DNA of 64,000 nucleotides from Pseudomonas shahriarae (GTDB lineage Bacteria > Pseudomonadota > Gammaproteobacteria > Pseudomonadales > Pseudomonadaceae). The stretch lies in NCBI RefSeq assembly GCF_014268455.2, contig NZ_CP077085.1:3575001-3639000 (forward strand), read 5' to 3'. The position numbers and the translations under genes were made by a program. The notes under the pieces were generated by a model. It was not told where the DNA came from and did not search any database. It worked only from the letters and a program-made list of their open reading frames with translations. Below, one piece after another: positions 29,892-38,707 of the stretch (its first letter is position 1; each line of letters opens with the position of its first letter).

Positions 29892-30798
29892 AGTCCCTGG
29901 GAATCAGCGCACCCGGAATCTGGATCACCCGGCTGGCCAACCGATGCCCCGCCAAAGCCGCCTCTTGCGGTGAACCACCCCTGAGCCGACTGGCCAGATA
30001 CGCCGCGCTGAACGAATCCCCCGCCGCCGTGGTGTCCACCACCTTTTCGACTACCTGCGCCGGCACCGCAAAACGCTCGCCGCCCTGGCGAATCAGGCAG
30101 TCATCCGCGCCGCGCTTGAGCACCACTTCCTCGATCCCTGGATAAGCGGCGAACACCTGCTCACTGTCGGCATAGCCAAACAGGGCACGCTCGTCGTCTT
30201 CGGTGAGCAAGGCCATATCCACCTGCGCCAACACCTGCTGATAGGCCTCACGAGCGGCTTCGACACTGGCCCACAGACGCGGCCGGTAGTTGTTGTCGAA
30301 CACCACCCGGGCGCCACGCTGGCGGGCTTCCAGCAACGCGGCCAACAGGCGCACGCGCCCCACTTCGCCCAATACAGCCAGGGTGATACCGCTGAAATAC
30401 AGCACGTCATAACACGGCAAGGCCGCCAGGACCGGCTCGGCCCCTGGCGTGGTGAAGCAATCGCGCACCGCCGCTTCGTTGCGCCAATAGAGGAATTTGC
30501 GCTCGCCGTTGGCATCGGTCTGGATGCAATACAGACCCGGCAGACGCCCCGGCAAGCGCTGGACCCGGTCCAGGCCAAGGCCTTCGGCGGCCCATTGCTG
30601 GCACATGGCATCGCTGAAACTGTCATCGCCCAGGGCGGTGACGTAATCCACCGTGCTGCTGGCCCCCAGCTCGCGGCGCAGGTAGACGGCGGTGTTCAGG
30701 GTGTCGCCACCGAAGCTCTGTTGCAGGCTGCCGTCGGCGCGGTGTTGTAGTTCGATCATGCATTCGCCGATCAGGGCGATGCGCGGGTGTGGGGTCAT
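29890..30798 (-). CDS. kdgK: 2-dehydro-3-deoxygluconokinase (PfkB family)
   Basis: This PfkB-family kinase of 302 residues would phosphorylate 2-keto-3-deoxygluconate to KDPG, feeding the Entner-Doudoroff aldolase. The start MTPHPRIALIGECMIELQHR at 30798 is the KdgK N-terminus. Family landmarks are FGGDTLNTAVYLRRELG, VDYVTALGDDSFSDAMCQQW, DNNYRPRLWAS and the PfkB signature DTTAAGDSFSAAYLASRLRG with its catalytic Asp. It follows the PLP deaminase gene on the same strand. This supports a pathway in which deamination of an amino sugar acid yields KDG. Confidence 0.88.
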   Translation of the reverse strand: MTPHPRIALIGECMIELQHRADGSLQQSFGGDTLNTAVYLRRELGASSTVDYVTALGDDSFSDAMCQQWAAEGLGLDRVQRLPGRLPGLYCIQTDANGERKFLYWRNEAAVRDCFTTPGAEPVLAALPCYDVLYFSGITLAVLGEVGRVRLLAALLEARQRGARVVFDNNYRPRLWASVEAAREAYQQVLAQVDMALLTEDDERALFGYADSEQVFAAYPGIEEVVLKRGADDCLIRQGGERFAVPAQVVEKVVDTTAAGDSFSAAYLASRLRGGSPQEAALAGHRLASRVIQIPGALIPRD

Positions 30799-30840
30799 AT
30801 TTGGATTCTCGGCTGGGTTTTGGGGCCTCATCCCAGGCCC

Positions 30841-30917
30841 GCCAGCTCCCACATTTGAATGTGTTCACAAATCCCAATGTGGGAGCTGGCTTGCCCGCGA
30901 TGGCCGCGACGCGGTCT
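30841..30917. repeat. REP pair between kdgK and the deaminase gene
   Basis: GCCAGCTCCCACATT (30841-30855) and its exact inverse (30876-30890) form a 15-bp stem. Directly after it, on the right, TTGCCCGCGATGGCCGCGACGC looks like the tail of a REP unit. It fills the gap between the two minus-strand genes. Confidence 0.75.
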
Positions 30918-32124
30918 AGAAACAGGTGTGCAATGTCTCGATCACCTGCAACTGCTCATCCACCAAACACCCCACCTGCCACTTATCAAAGGTCAGGCAC
31001 GGGTGCGAGGTGCCAAACGAGATGATGTCGCCAATACGCAGTTCAACCCCCGCCGCCACGCTCATGAAGGCGTGCTGGTCCATCACCGCCGTGACCTTGC
31101 AGGCACTCACGTCATCGCCCACCGCCGGCAGCACGCCGGCCTTGTAGCGCTTGAGGGGCACCGGCAGGCCGGCGTCGTAGGCCACGTCGCGCTTGCCCAG
31201 GGCGATCACTGCAAACCCCGGCTGCGGCAACGACTGCACATGGGCCCAGACTTCCAGGGCCGGGCGCAGGCCCTCCGTGAGGTCGCTGCGCCGGTCCAGC
31301 ACGCAGCATTGCGCCTCCTTGTAGATGCCGTGGTCGTGGGCCACATAGCTGCCGGGGCGCAGCACGCTGAGGAAGCGCCCTTCGGCGTTTTGCGCGGCGA
31401 AAGACTCGGCGATCAGGTCATACCAGGCCGAACCCGACGCGGTGATGATCGGCTTGCCCAGGTCAAAGGCCCCGCTGTTCTGCATATCCACCGCCAGGCG
31501 CACCAGGGACGCAGCAAACTCGCGGATTCCGCTGATGGCATGCTCGCCGTGGATCACCCCTTCATAACCTTCGATCCCGGTAAGTGCCAGGGCCGGCTGG
31601 GCCTTGATTGCCCGCGCCAGGTCCAGCACCTCTTGCTCGCTGCGGCAACCGCAGCGGCCGCCGACCACGCCGTATTCGATCATCACGTTCAGGCGCAGGC
31701 CACGGGCGGCGAAGAATGCGCCCAGGTCAGCGACGTTGTCCGGGTGATCGACCAGGCAATGGAAGTCAAAGTCGGGGTCAGCCAGCAGCTCGGCGATCAG
31801 CGCCATGTTCGGCGCGCCCACCAGTTGGTTGGCCATCAATACCCGGCGCACGCCACCGGCATAGGCCGCGCGGGTCTGCACCGCGGTAGCCAGGGTGATG
31901 CCCCAGGCGCCCTGCGCCAACTGACGCTGAAACAGCGCCGGCATCATGCTGGTCTTGCCATGGGGCGCCAGTTGCGCGCCGCTGTTGCTGACAAAGTCCT
32001 GCATCCAGCGGATGTTGTGTTCCAGGGCCGCGCGGTGCAGCACCAGGGCGGGCAGGCTGACGTCGCGTACCAGGTGGGCACCGCTGGCGGCGGCGCCTTT
32101 TTCAACGGCATTGAAGGCAGACAT
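30916..32124 (-). CDS. PLP-dependent amino acid deaminase (D-serine-dehydratase-like); possible D-glucosaminate ammonia-lyase
   Basis: This 402-residue fold-type III PLP enzyme has an alanine-racemase-like barrel with the Schiff-base Lys57 in LAPHGKTSMMPALFQRQLAQ, and ends in a D-serine-dehydratase-like domain with VMDQHAFMSV and GDIISFGTSHPCLTFDKW, which carries the His/Cys metal ligands of that domain. Such enzymes deaminate D-hydroxy-amino acids. KDG kinase downstream and RidA plus a polar amino acid ABC transporter upstream make D-glucosaminate a good candidate substrate (product KDG plus ammonia). That assignment is inferred from context; generic annotation is amino acid deaminase. Confidence 0.82.
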   Translation of the reverse strand: MSAFNAVEKGAAASGAHLVRDVSLPALVLHRAALEHNIRWMQDFVSNSGAQLAPHGKTSMMPALFQRQLAQGAWGITLATAVQTRAAYAGGVRRVLMANQLVGAPNMALIAELLADPDFDFHCLVDHPDNVADLGAFFAARGLRLNVMIEYGVVGGRCGCRSEQEVLDLARAIKAQPALALTGIEGYEGVIHGEHAISGIREFAASLVRLAVDMQNSGAFDLGKPIITASGSAWYDLIAESFAAQNAEGRFLSVLRPGSYVAHDHGIYKEAQCCVLDRRSDLTEGLRPALEVWAHVQSLPQPGFAVIALGKRDVAYDAGLPVPLKRYKAGVLPAVGDDVSACKVTAVMDQHAFMSVAAGVELRIGDIISFGTSHPCLTFDKWQVGCLVDEQLQVIETLHTCF

Positions 32125-32141
32125 GGGGTTACTCCGTTTCG

Positions 32142-32906
32142 CTATTCATTGATGCGACGGGCCAGGTTATTGGCGCTTTCGATCAGCACCCGGCGGTAGT
32201 CGTCGTAATTGTTCTTGGCGTCGGCCCGTGGGGCGACGATGCACAGGGTCGCAATGGCGACACCCTGGGCGTCACGCACCGGGGCGGCAAAGCAGTGGGT
32301 AAAGGTGTCGGCAACACTGTCGAAGGAAAAGAAGCCATCGACGCTGGCCTGGCGGATCTGCCCGAGGAAGGTGTCCAGGGGTAAACGCTGGCCGTCCGGC
32401 AGGATAAAGTCGTCGTGGTCGATCAGGTCGATGATCTGCTGGTCGCTCAAATGCCCCAGCAACAGGCGCCCGGACGCAGTCCAGGGGATGGGCGCGTTTT
32501 CACCGATATCCGAAGAAATCCGGAAGTGCCGCTCGCCCTCGCGCATCAGCGCCACCGTGTACTTGCGCCCGTTGAGCAGGCACATCTGCGCCGTCTCGTG
32601 GGTTTGGCTGACGATCTCCTGCAAGGCGTGATCGGCCTCGCGGGTCAGGTCGAAATGGCGCAAGTGGGCCTGGCCGAGGAAGTACAGCTGGCGCCCCAGG
32701 TACACGTGCCCATCCTTGCCCACGGTTTCGAGAATCCGCCGCTCCAGCAGGGAGGCGACCAGTTCATAGACCGTGGACTTAGGGCTGCCGATGCCACTGG
32801 CAATATCATTGGGGCGCAGGGGCTGGCCGACTTCCTTGAGAAAATCGAGGATATCGAACGCTCGGTCCAGGCCTTTTGCGCGGCGCTTGATGGTGTCTTC
32901 GGTCAT
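32142..32906 (-). CDS. IclR-family transcriptional regulator
   Basis: ATG 32906 gives MTEDTIKRRAKGLDRAFDIL, then the winged helix-turn-helix RPNDIASGIGSPKSTVYELV and the IclR effector domain (TAQMCLLNGRKYTVALMREG, IPWTASGRLLLGHLSDQQII, GFFSFDSVADTFTHCFAAPV, RRVLIESANNLARRINE). Length is 254 residues, usual for the family. An ATG at 32918 is also possible. It sits inside the predicted glucosaminate cluster, 17 bases upstream of the deaminase gene, so it probably controls that cluster, with the sugar acid or a breakdown product as effector. Confidence 0.9.
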   Translation of the reverse strand: MTEDTIKRRAKGLDRAFDILDFLKEVGQPLRPNDIASGIGSPKSTVYELVASLLERRILETVGKDGHVYLGRQLYFLGQAHLRHFDLTREADHALQEIVSQTHETAQMCLLNGRKYTVALMREGERHFRISSDIGENAPIPWTASGRLLLGHLSDQQIIDLIDHDDFILPDGQRLPLDTFLGQIRQASVDGFFSFDSVADTFTHCFAAPVRDAQGVAIATLCIVAPRADAKNNYDDYRRVLIESANNLARRINE

Positions 32907-32950
32907 GGCGGTCTTCATCAGCGTAAGAGGTCCATGTAAGAGTCGCTTTG

Positions 32951-33036
32951 TGTGGGAGCGGGCTTGCTCGCGAAAGCGGCGTGTCAGCCAACAAATCTGG
33001 CACTGATACACCGCTTTCGCGAGCAAGCCCGCTCCC
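32951..33036. repeat. REPIN between the IclR and RidA genes
   Basis: TGTGGGAGCGGGCTTGCTCGCG and the inverse CGCGAGCAAGCCCGCTCC enclose about 45 bases. The right arm ends in CCCCCCC instead of CCCACA, which shows local decay. Confidence 0.85.
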
Positions 33037-33086
33037 CCCCGAATTCACTCTCACATTGAATTTTTAGTGGTCTTGAGATCGGGCAT

Positions 33087-33476
33087 TTAGCCTTTTTTCT
33101 TGTAGGCCACGCAATCAATCTCAACCTTGCAATCGACCATCATATTCGCCTGCACACAGGCACGCGCCGGGGCGTGTTCGGGGGTGAAGTATTCGCCGAA
33201 GACTTTGTTGAAACTCCAGAAGTCCCGCGGGTCTTCCAGCCATACGCCGACCCGGACCACGTCTTCAAGCCCGTAGCCGGCCTCTTCAAGGATCGCCACC
33301 ACGTTCTTCATGGTCTGGTGGGTCTGCTCGACAATCCCGCCGTTGATAATCTCGCCATCCACCGCCGGCACCTGGCCCGACACGTACAACCAGCCATCGG
33401 CCTCCACCGCACGGGCAAATGGGCGGGGTTGGCCACCGCCGGCAGTGCTGCCGGCGCCGTAACGAGTAATGCTCAT
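33087..33476 (-). CDS. RidA/YjgF-family enamine/imine deaminase
   Basis: This 129-residue member of the YjgF/YER057c/UK114 family has the catalytic arginine (Arg105) in PARACVQANMMVDCKVEIDC. Other landmarks are LYVSGQVPAVDGEIINGGIV and QTHQTMKNVVAILEEAGYGL. RidA proteins hydrolyse reactive enamines and imines released by PLP dehydratases. Its place beside a PLP deaminase fits that role exactly. The gene follows the ABC ATPase gene after 15 bases and is probably cotranscribed with the transporter. Confidence 0.92.
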   Translation of the reverse strand: MSITRYGAGSTAGGGQPRPFARAVEADGWLYVSGQVPAVDGEIINGGIVEQTHQTMKNVVAILEEAGYGLEDVVRVGVWLEDPRDFWSFNKVFGEYFTPEHAPARACVQANMMVDCKVEIDCVAYKKKG

Positions 33477-33491
33477 AAAGTTGCTCCTTGA

Positions 33492-34259
33492 TTAAAAACG
33501 AATATTTTTCAGAAATTCCGCCAGGCGTGGCGATTGCGGGCGCTCAAAGACCGCTTTGGGCGGGCCCTGCTCTTCAATCCGCCCCTGGTTCATAAACACG
33601 ATGTTGTCCGAAACCTCGTAGGCAAAGCGCATTTCGTGGGTCACCAGCAACATGGTCATGCCCTCTTGCGCCAGGCCCTTGATCACACTGAGCACCTCGC
33701 CGACCAACTCCGGGTCCAGCGCTGAGGTCACTTCGTCGAACAGCATCAGGCTGGGGTTCATCGCAATCGCCCGGGCAATCGCCACCCGCTGTTGCTGGCC
33801 GCCGGACAACTGACCGGGGAAGTGGTTGCGCCGTTCCAGCAGGCCGACGCGCTCCAGCCATTTTTCCGCGAGGGCTACCGCCTCGTCCTTGCCCATATGC
33901 TTGACCTTGAGCAGGCCCAGGGTGATGTTCTGCAACGCCGTCAGATGGGGGAACAGGTTGAATTGCTGGAACGCCATGCCAGTCATGGCGCGGTGTTGGG
34001 CAATGAGTTTTTCCGGGTGACGCACGCGCTTGCCGGCAACATCGGCATAGCCAATGGACTCGCCGTCGAGGGTGATCTGCCCGCCCTGGAACTCTTCCAG
34101 CAGGTTGACGCAGCGCAGTAGCGTGGTCTTGCCCGAGCCGCTGGAGCCGATCAAGGTCACCACGTTGCCGCGCTGCAGCGACAGGTCAACGCCCTTGAGG
34201 ACTTCCACCGCACCGTATTGCTTGCGCAGGCCGCTGATGTTGAGCAATGGTTGATTCAT
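33492..34259 (-). CDS. Polar amino acid-type ABC transporter ATPase
   Basis: This 255-residue ATPase of the GlnQ/HisP class has Walker A GSSGSGKTTLLRCVNLLEEF, the Q-loop FQQFNLFPHLTAL, signature LSGGQQQRVAIARAIAMNPS, Walker B LMLFDEVTSALDPELVG, and the switch His in LLVTHEMRFAYEVS. The DEVTSALDPE form is characteristic of polar amino acid importers. It overlaps the upstream permease gene by 4 bases. With the two permeases and the broken binding-protein gene it forms one operon. Confidence 0.95.
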   Translation of the reverse strand: MNQPLLNISGLRKQYGAVEVLKGVDLSLQRGNVVTLIGSSGSGKTTLLRCVNLLEEFQGGQITLDGESIGYADVAGKRVRHPEKLIAQHRAMTGMAFQQFNLFPHLTALQNITLGLLKVKHMGKDEAVALAEKWLERVGLLERRNHFPGQLSGGQQQRVAIARAIAMNPSLMLFDEVTSALDPELVGEVLSVIKGLAQEGMTMLLVTHEMRFAYEVSDNIVFMNQGRIEEQGPPKAVFERPQSPRLAEFLKNIRF

Positions 34260-34906
34260 GGCAAGGCCACCCGCTTTTCAATGTAGCGCCCGAATAACTC
34301 GATGGCGTAGTTGATGACAAAGAACAGAAAGCCGGCAAACAGGTAGAACTCCAGGGTCATAAAGGTCCGGGCGATCACTTGCTGGGTGCTCAACAGCAAC
34401 TCGGCAACACCAATCACCGACAGCAGGGTCGAGGCCTTGACGATCTCGGTGGAGGAATTGACCCAGGTCGGCAAAATCTGCCGCAGTGCCTGGGGCAGCA
34501 ACACATAGCCCAGGGACTGATAGAAGGTCAGGCCGATGGCCTTGCCCGCTTCCAGTTGCCCACGGGGAATGGCTTGCAACGCACCGCGCACAATCTCGGC
34601 GACATGAGAGCCGCAAAACAGCGTGAGGCCCAGGGCACCGGCCTGGAACGCACTGATCTGCCAACCCAGCGCCGGGGCCATGTAGAAGCAGGCCAGTACC
34701 AGCACAAACACCGGGGTGCCACGGATCAGGTCAACGTACAGACGAAACGGCGCGCGCATCCAGAACTTGCCGTAGGTCAGCACCAACCCGGCGACGATGC
34801 CGATCAGGGTGCCGAAGATAATCGCCAGCACCGAGCAATACACGCTGGTCTGGAACCCTGCCCACAGGGTTGCCCGGGCGATCCACAACTCATGCAGCCA
34901 ATACAT
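34256..34906 (-). CDS. Polar amino acid-type ABC transporter permease 1
   Basis: This 216-residue HisM/GlnP-type permease starts MYWLHELWIARATLWAGFQT and has about five hydrophobic segments. Family landmarks are LVLTYGKFWMRAPFRLYVDL and IRGTPVFVLVLACFYMAPAL. The EAA loop lies around LEAGKAIGLTFYQSLGYVLL-PQALRQILP. It lies between the second permease gene and the ATPase gene in the same operon. Confidence 0.93.
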   Translation of the reverse strand: MYWLHELWIARATLWAGFQTSVYCSVLAIIFGTLIGIVAGLVLTYGKFWMRAPFRLYVDLIRGTPVFVLVLACFYMAPALGWQISAFQAGALGLTLFCGSHVAEIVRGALQAIPRGQLEAGKAIGLTFYQSLGYVLLPQALRQILPTWVNSSTEIVKASTLLSVIGVAELLLSTQQVIARTFMTLEFYLFAGFLFFVINYAIELFGRYIEKRVALP

Positions 34907-34918
34907 GGAAAACCCCTC

Positions 34919-35581
34919 TTATCGACGAATCGCCAGGCGCTGCTCCAGGTAACGCAGCAGCATGGCGATGAGGTAGCAGGCCGCCACGTAGAGCGCGGTC
35001 GTCACCAGCCAGGTTTCAATCACCCGGTAGCTTTCGACGTTGATCTTGCGGGCGTAATAGGTCAGTTCCGGCACGGCAATCGCCGCCGCCAGAGAGGTGT
35101 CCTTGAACAGCGAGATAAAGTTGTTCGACAGCGCCGGCAGCACGTTGCGCAGCATCACCGGCACCGTGATGTAGGCGCGGATCTGCCACTCCCCCAGGCC
35201 AATCGCCAGGCCGGCTTCGCGCAGGCCCTTGGGAATATTCAACAGGCCGGCACGGAACACTTCGGTCAAGTAGGCCCCGGCGTACAACGACAGGGTGATG
35301 ATGAACGAGGGGATCTTGTCCAGGCGGATGCCCAGGCTGGGCAAGGCAAAGTAGATCAACAGGATCAGCACCAGGATCGGCGTGTTGCGCACCACCGTCA
35401 CATACACCGAGGCCAGAATCCGCAGCGCACGGTGCCTGGACAGCATGGCAAAAGCCATCAAAAGGCCGATCACGCAGCCGATGGCAATCGACAGCAAGGC
35501 CAGTTGCAGGCCCAGGCCGAGGCCCGCCAGCAAGGTGTCGAAATCGCGCCAGACTGCGGCAAAATTCAGCTGATAGTTCAT
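34919..35581 (-). CDS. Polar amino acid-type ABC transporter permease 2
   Basis: ATG 35581 gives MNYQLNFAAVWRDFDTLLAG (220 residues); a GTG three codons earlier is less likely because AAGG would sit only two bases before it. About five membrane helices are seen, with the VVRNTPILVLILLIYFALPS motif of the HisQ/GlnP family and the EAA loop REAGLAIGLGEWQIRAYITV. It pairs with permease 1 to form the channel. Confidence 0.93.
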   Translation of the reverse strand: MNYQLNFAAVWRDFDTLLAGLGLGLQLALLSIAIGCVIGLLMAFAMLSRHRALRILASVYVTVVRNTPILVLILLIYFALPSLGIRLDKIPSFIITLSLYAGAYLTEVFRAGLLNIPKGLREAGLAIGLGEWQIRAYITVPVMLRNVLPALSNNFISLFKDTSLAAAIAVPELTYYARKINVESYRVIETWLVTTALYVAACYLIAMLLRYLEQRLAIRR

Positions 35582-35633
35582 GGTCGGCACTACCTTGATT
35601 GGGGCGCCCGCTGCGACGCCCCGCGCTCAACAA

Positions 35634-36479
35634 TCATTTGAATTCCACCGGAAAACCAATCGCCGGGGTCGGCAGATCAACGCCAAACCACTGCTTGAAC
35701 GAGGCTGCATAGGTCGGAAACTCGACGCCGGTCATCGCCTCGTGCAGGGCGGTGTTGACGAAGTTCAGCCAGTCCTGATCGCCACGTTTGACCGCGCACG
35801 CATAGGTTTGCGGGCTCCAGGCGTAGCTCGGGCTGCGGTAGCGGCCGGGGTTCTGCACCATCAGGTACTTGACCGAGGACTGGTCGGTGGCCGCCGCGTC
35901 GGCACGCCCGGAGTTCACCGCCTGGTACATCAGGTCGACGCTGTCTTATTGATCCACCTTGGCCTTGGGCAGCGCCTGGTGCACCAGCTCTTCGGCGTAG
36001 ACGTTTTGCAGCACCGCCACAGTGACGTCATCCCCCGCTGCCTGCAGGTCTTCGATTTGCTGGTATTTGCTGTTGGCCGGCAACAACAGGCCCACACCTT
36101 CGCGGTAGTACGGCAGGGTGAACGCCACCTGCTGCGCGCGGCTGGCGGTGACGGTGATGAACTGGCAGCTCATGTCGACTTTGTTGGTCAACAGGTTGGG
36201 AATCCGCGCATCGGACGACTGCACCACAAACTCGACCTTGCTCGGGTCGTTGAACAGGCCTTTGGCGACGATGCGCCCGATATCAATATCAAACCCCTGC
36301 AACTTGCCATCCGCTCCCTGGAAGTGCCACGGCGCATTGGTACTGCCTGTACCGACGAGCAGATGCCCACGTTTGAGCACTTCATCGAGCTTGCTGTCCG
36401 CCTGCACTTGGCTGGCGAGGCAAGCCGATGCGGCGAAGAGAAAAACACAGGCTTTAAACACGGAAGGTCGGCGATGCAT
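35634..36479 (-). pseudogene. ABC transporter substrate-binding protein interrupted by an in-frame TAA
   Basis: ATG 36479 opens a 281-codon SBP_bac_3 gene with a signal peptide (MHRRPSVFKACVFLFAASAC-LASQVQA). The binding-domain run includes GTGSTNAPWHFQGADGKLQG-FDIDIGRIVAKG, SSDARIPNLLTNKVDMSCQF and RAQQVAFTLPYYREGVGLLL. At 35946-35948 the codon after AKVDQ is TAA, and the very next codons continue the same protein (DSVDLMYQAVNSGRADAAAT) to the normal end. Only one codon is wrong; there is no frameshift. The upstream part (177 residues) would lack most of the second lobe and should not bind substrate. The stop could be a recent true mutation, a readthrough site or a sequencing error. Confidence 0.85.
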
Positions 36480-36544
36480 GGCAAGCACTCCAGAAGTTGT
36501 GTATTCCGCTATACCGGAATCAGGTATGTAACAACGGAATAGAC

Positions 36545-36560
36545 AGCAGAAAGTGTGCCA
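36545..36560 (-). promoter_or_regulatory. Candidate sigma-54 promoter of the ABC operon
   Basis: On the minus strand TGGCACACTTTCTGCT has GG and GC separated by exactly 10 bases. The expected start is near 36533, about 54 bases before the binding-protein ATG. A dyad ATTCCG-N6-CGGAAT lies between (36504-36521). The rest of the 306-bp gap (36480-36785) shows no gene, only AAGGAG for the thioredoxin-like gene. Confidence 0.5.
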
Positions 36561-36785
36561 CAGCCAGCAGCAGAAGCCTATTGAAGCGCGCAAGTGTTTT
36601 TAAATCAGAGAGATAAGAAGGCACCGACGAATCACCGCGCCGCCAGCGCCGGCAGACACACTGCTACCGTGCGCCACAATCCGTTGCGGTCCATCCCATT
36701 TGGGTGCGTTACCTGTGAATTCTCACAGTAGACCGTCCGGCCCACCCGACTTAGGGTTTGGCCAAGTGCCTACAAGGAGACTGTC

Positions 36786-37148
36786 ATGGGACCGATCAAC
36801 ACGGTGATCGACGACGCACAGGCGTATAGACGTGCGCTGCAGACGCCCCGCACGGTGTTTATGCTGTTTGTATCGCCCCAGTGCGCGGCGTGCGGCGCGG
36901 CCAAGCCACTGTTCAGCAAAGTGGCCGGTCGCTATCGACGCCAGGCGGCGCTTTATGTACTGGACACCAGCCAGACCCCACGGCATCCCGAGGTGACCGG
37001 CACGCCGACGCTGCTGATCTTGAAAAACGGCAGGCTGGTAGAGAAGCTCAAGGGGTTCGGCCCCTGGGAGACCCAGGAGCAGACCCTGAAAAGAACCTTC
37101 GAGCGGCACACCCGGGGTGTGCCGACCAAACGGGCAAAGCCCCGTTAA
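36786..37148 (+). CDS. Thioredoxin-fold protein
   Basis: This 120-residue cytoplasmic protein has one thioredoxin fold. The active-site pair is Cys33 and Cys36 in [20 protein letters not shown], and the cis-proline is in [15 protein letters not shown]. The CAAC motif differs from the CGPC of thioredoxin 1, so redox potential and partners probably differ. AAGGAG precedes ATG 36786. The basic C-terminal tail ([16 protein letters not shown]) is unusual. Its stop overlaps the converging TerC-CorC gene by 4 bases. Confidence 0.85.
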   Translation: MGPINTVIDDAQAYRRALQTPRTVFMLFVSPQCAACGAAKPLFSKVAGRYRRQAALYVLDTSQTPRHPEVTGTPTLLILKNGRLVEKLKGFGPWETQEQTLKRTFERHTRGVPTKRAKPR

Positions 37149-38707
37149 CCCAGCGCGACAGGGATCAGCAGTACCTGCGTCACCCGCCGCTCCTCCACCG
37201 CCGCCACGGTCAGGCGCCAGCCTTCGTATTCCAGGCTGTCACCGACCACTGGCAGGCGATCCAACAGGCTCATGACCAGGCCGGCGAGGGTCTGGTAATC
37301 CTCGGTGGCCACAGCCTTGAACCCGGTGCGCTGGCGAATCAGGTTCAGGTTCAACGCACCATTGGCGCGATAACCGCCCTGCTCTTCGACGATGTCCGGA
37401 CCTTCGACTTCACTGGCATCGGGCAACTCACCGGCGATGGACTCAAGGATGTCGGTCATGCTCAACACCCCCATGAAATCGCCAAATTCGTTGATCACAA
37501 AGGCAATGTGCGTCGACTCCTGGCGCATCTGCTCCAGGGCGTTGAGGATCGAGAAGCTGTCCAGCAGGTTGATCGCCCGCCGCGCCAGGTGTTCCAGGTT
37601 CGGCTCATTGCCGGCCAGGTACTCCTTGAGTAACTCCTTCTTATGCACGAAGCCCAGGGGCTCATCCACCGCGCCGTTACGGATCAACGGCAAGCGCGAG
37701 TAGGACGAGTGCATCAGTTTCAGGCGGATCGTCTCAGGGTCGTCGGCCAAGTCGATGTAGTCGACATTCGCCCGCGGGGTCATCAAGGTGCGGATCGGCC
37801 GCTCGGCCAGTTGCAGCACACCACTGATCATGATCCGTTCGCGACGGTCGAACAGCGGGCCTTGATGGTCCTGCGAGTCGCCCAACAGGTCCGTAACGTC
37901 CTCACCCACTTCTTCCACCGCCAGGCTGCGACCGCCCAGCAGACGCATCACCGCATGAGCAGTGCGCTCACGGATCGGCCGCAGGCCTTGCGCCGACTTC
38001 TTGCGGCGCGCCCGGGCGATCTGGTTGAACACCTCGATCAGGATCGAGAAGCCGATGGCCGCGTACAGGTAGCCTTTCGGGATGTGGAAGCCCAGACCTT
38101 CGGCGGTCAGGGCGAAACCGATCATCATCAAGAAGCCCAGGCACAGCATGATCACCGTCGGGTGCGCATTGACGAAGCGAGTCAGCGGCTTGCTGGCCAC
38201 GATCATTACGCCGATGGACACGATTACCGCGATCATCATCACCGCCAGCTCGTCAACCATGCCGACCGCAGTAATCACCGCGTCGAGGGAGAACACAGCG
38301 TCCAGCACCACGATCTGCGCCACAATCGGCCAGAACATCGCGTAGGCGGCATTGCCGGTGCGCTCGGTGACATGCCCTTCGAGCCGCTCATGCAACTCCA
38401 TGGTGGCCTTGAACAACAGGAACACACCACCAAACAGCATGATCAGGTCACGTCCGGAGAAGCTCTTGTCGAACACCTCGAACAACGGCTGGGTCAGGGT
38501 CACCAACCAGGAAATACTCGCCAACAGGCCCAGGCGCATGATCAACGCCAGGGACAGGCCGATCAACCGCGCACGGTCACGCTGCTCCGGTGGCAGCTTG
38601 TCCGCCAGGATCGCGATAAACACCAGGTTGTCTATACCCAGTACCAGTTCCAACACAATCAAGGTCAACAGGCCGAGCCAGGCCGTTGGATCCGCTAACC
38701 ATTCCAT
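37145..38707 (-). CDS. TerC-family membrane protein fused to CBS and CorC/HlyC domains
   Basis: This 520-residue protein starts [20 protein letters not shown], then [20 protein letters not shown], the TerC signature with conserved Asp. About seven helices follow, including a second acidic motif [20 protein letters not shown]. After residue about 240 come a CBS pair ([40 protein letters not shown]) and a CorC/HlyC transporter-associated domain at the end. The architecture is that of E. coli YoaE. Relatives are linked to metal-ion (often manganese) export or tellurite resistance. No yybP-ykoY riboswitch-like sequence was recognised upstream. Substrate not proven. Confidence 0.9.
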   Translation of the reverse strand: MEWLADPTAWLGLLTLIVLELVLGIDNLVFIAILADKLPPEQRDRARLIGLSLALIMRLGLLASISWLVTLTQPLFEVFDKSFSGRDLIMLFGGVFLLFKATMELHERLEGHVTERTGNAAYAMFWPIVAQIVVLDAVFSLDAVITAVGMVDELAVMMIAVIVSIGVMIVASKPLTRFVNAHPTVIMLCLGFLMMIGFALTAEGLGFHIPKGYLYAAIGFSILIEVFNQIARARRKKSAQGLRPIRERTAHAVMRLLGGRSLAVEEVGEDVTDLLGDSQDHQGPLFDRRERIMISGVLQLAERPIRTLMTPRANVDYIDLADDPETIRLKLMHSSYSRLPLIRNGAVDEPLGFVHKKELLKEYLAGNEPNLEHLARRAINLLDSFSILNALEQMRQESTHIAFVINEFGDFMGVLSMTDILESIAGELPDASEVEGPDIVEEQGGYRANGALNLNLIRQRTGFKAVATEDYQTLAGLVMSLLDRLPVVGDSLEYEGWRLTVAAVEERRVTQVLLIPVALG

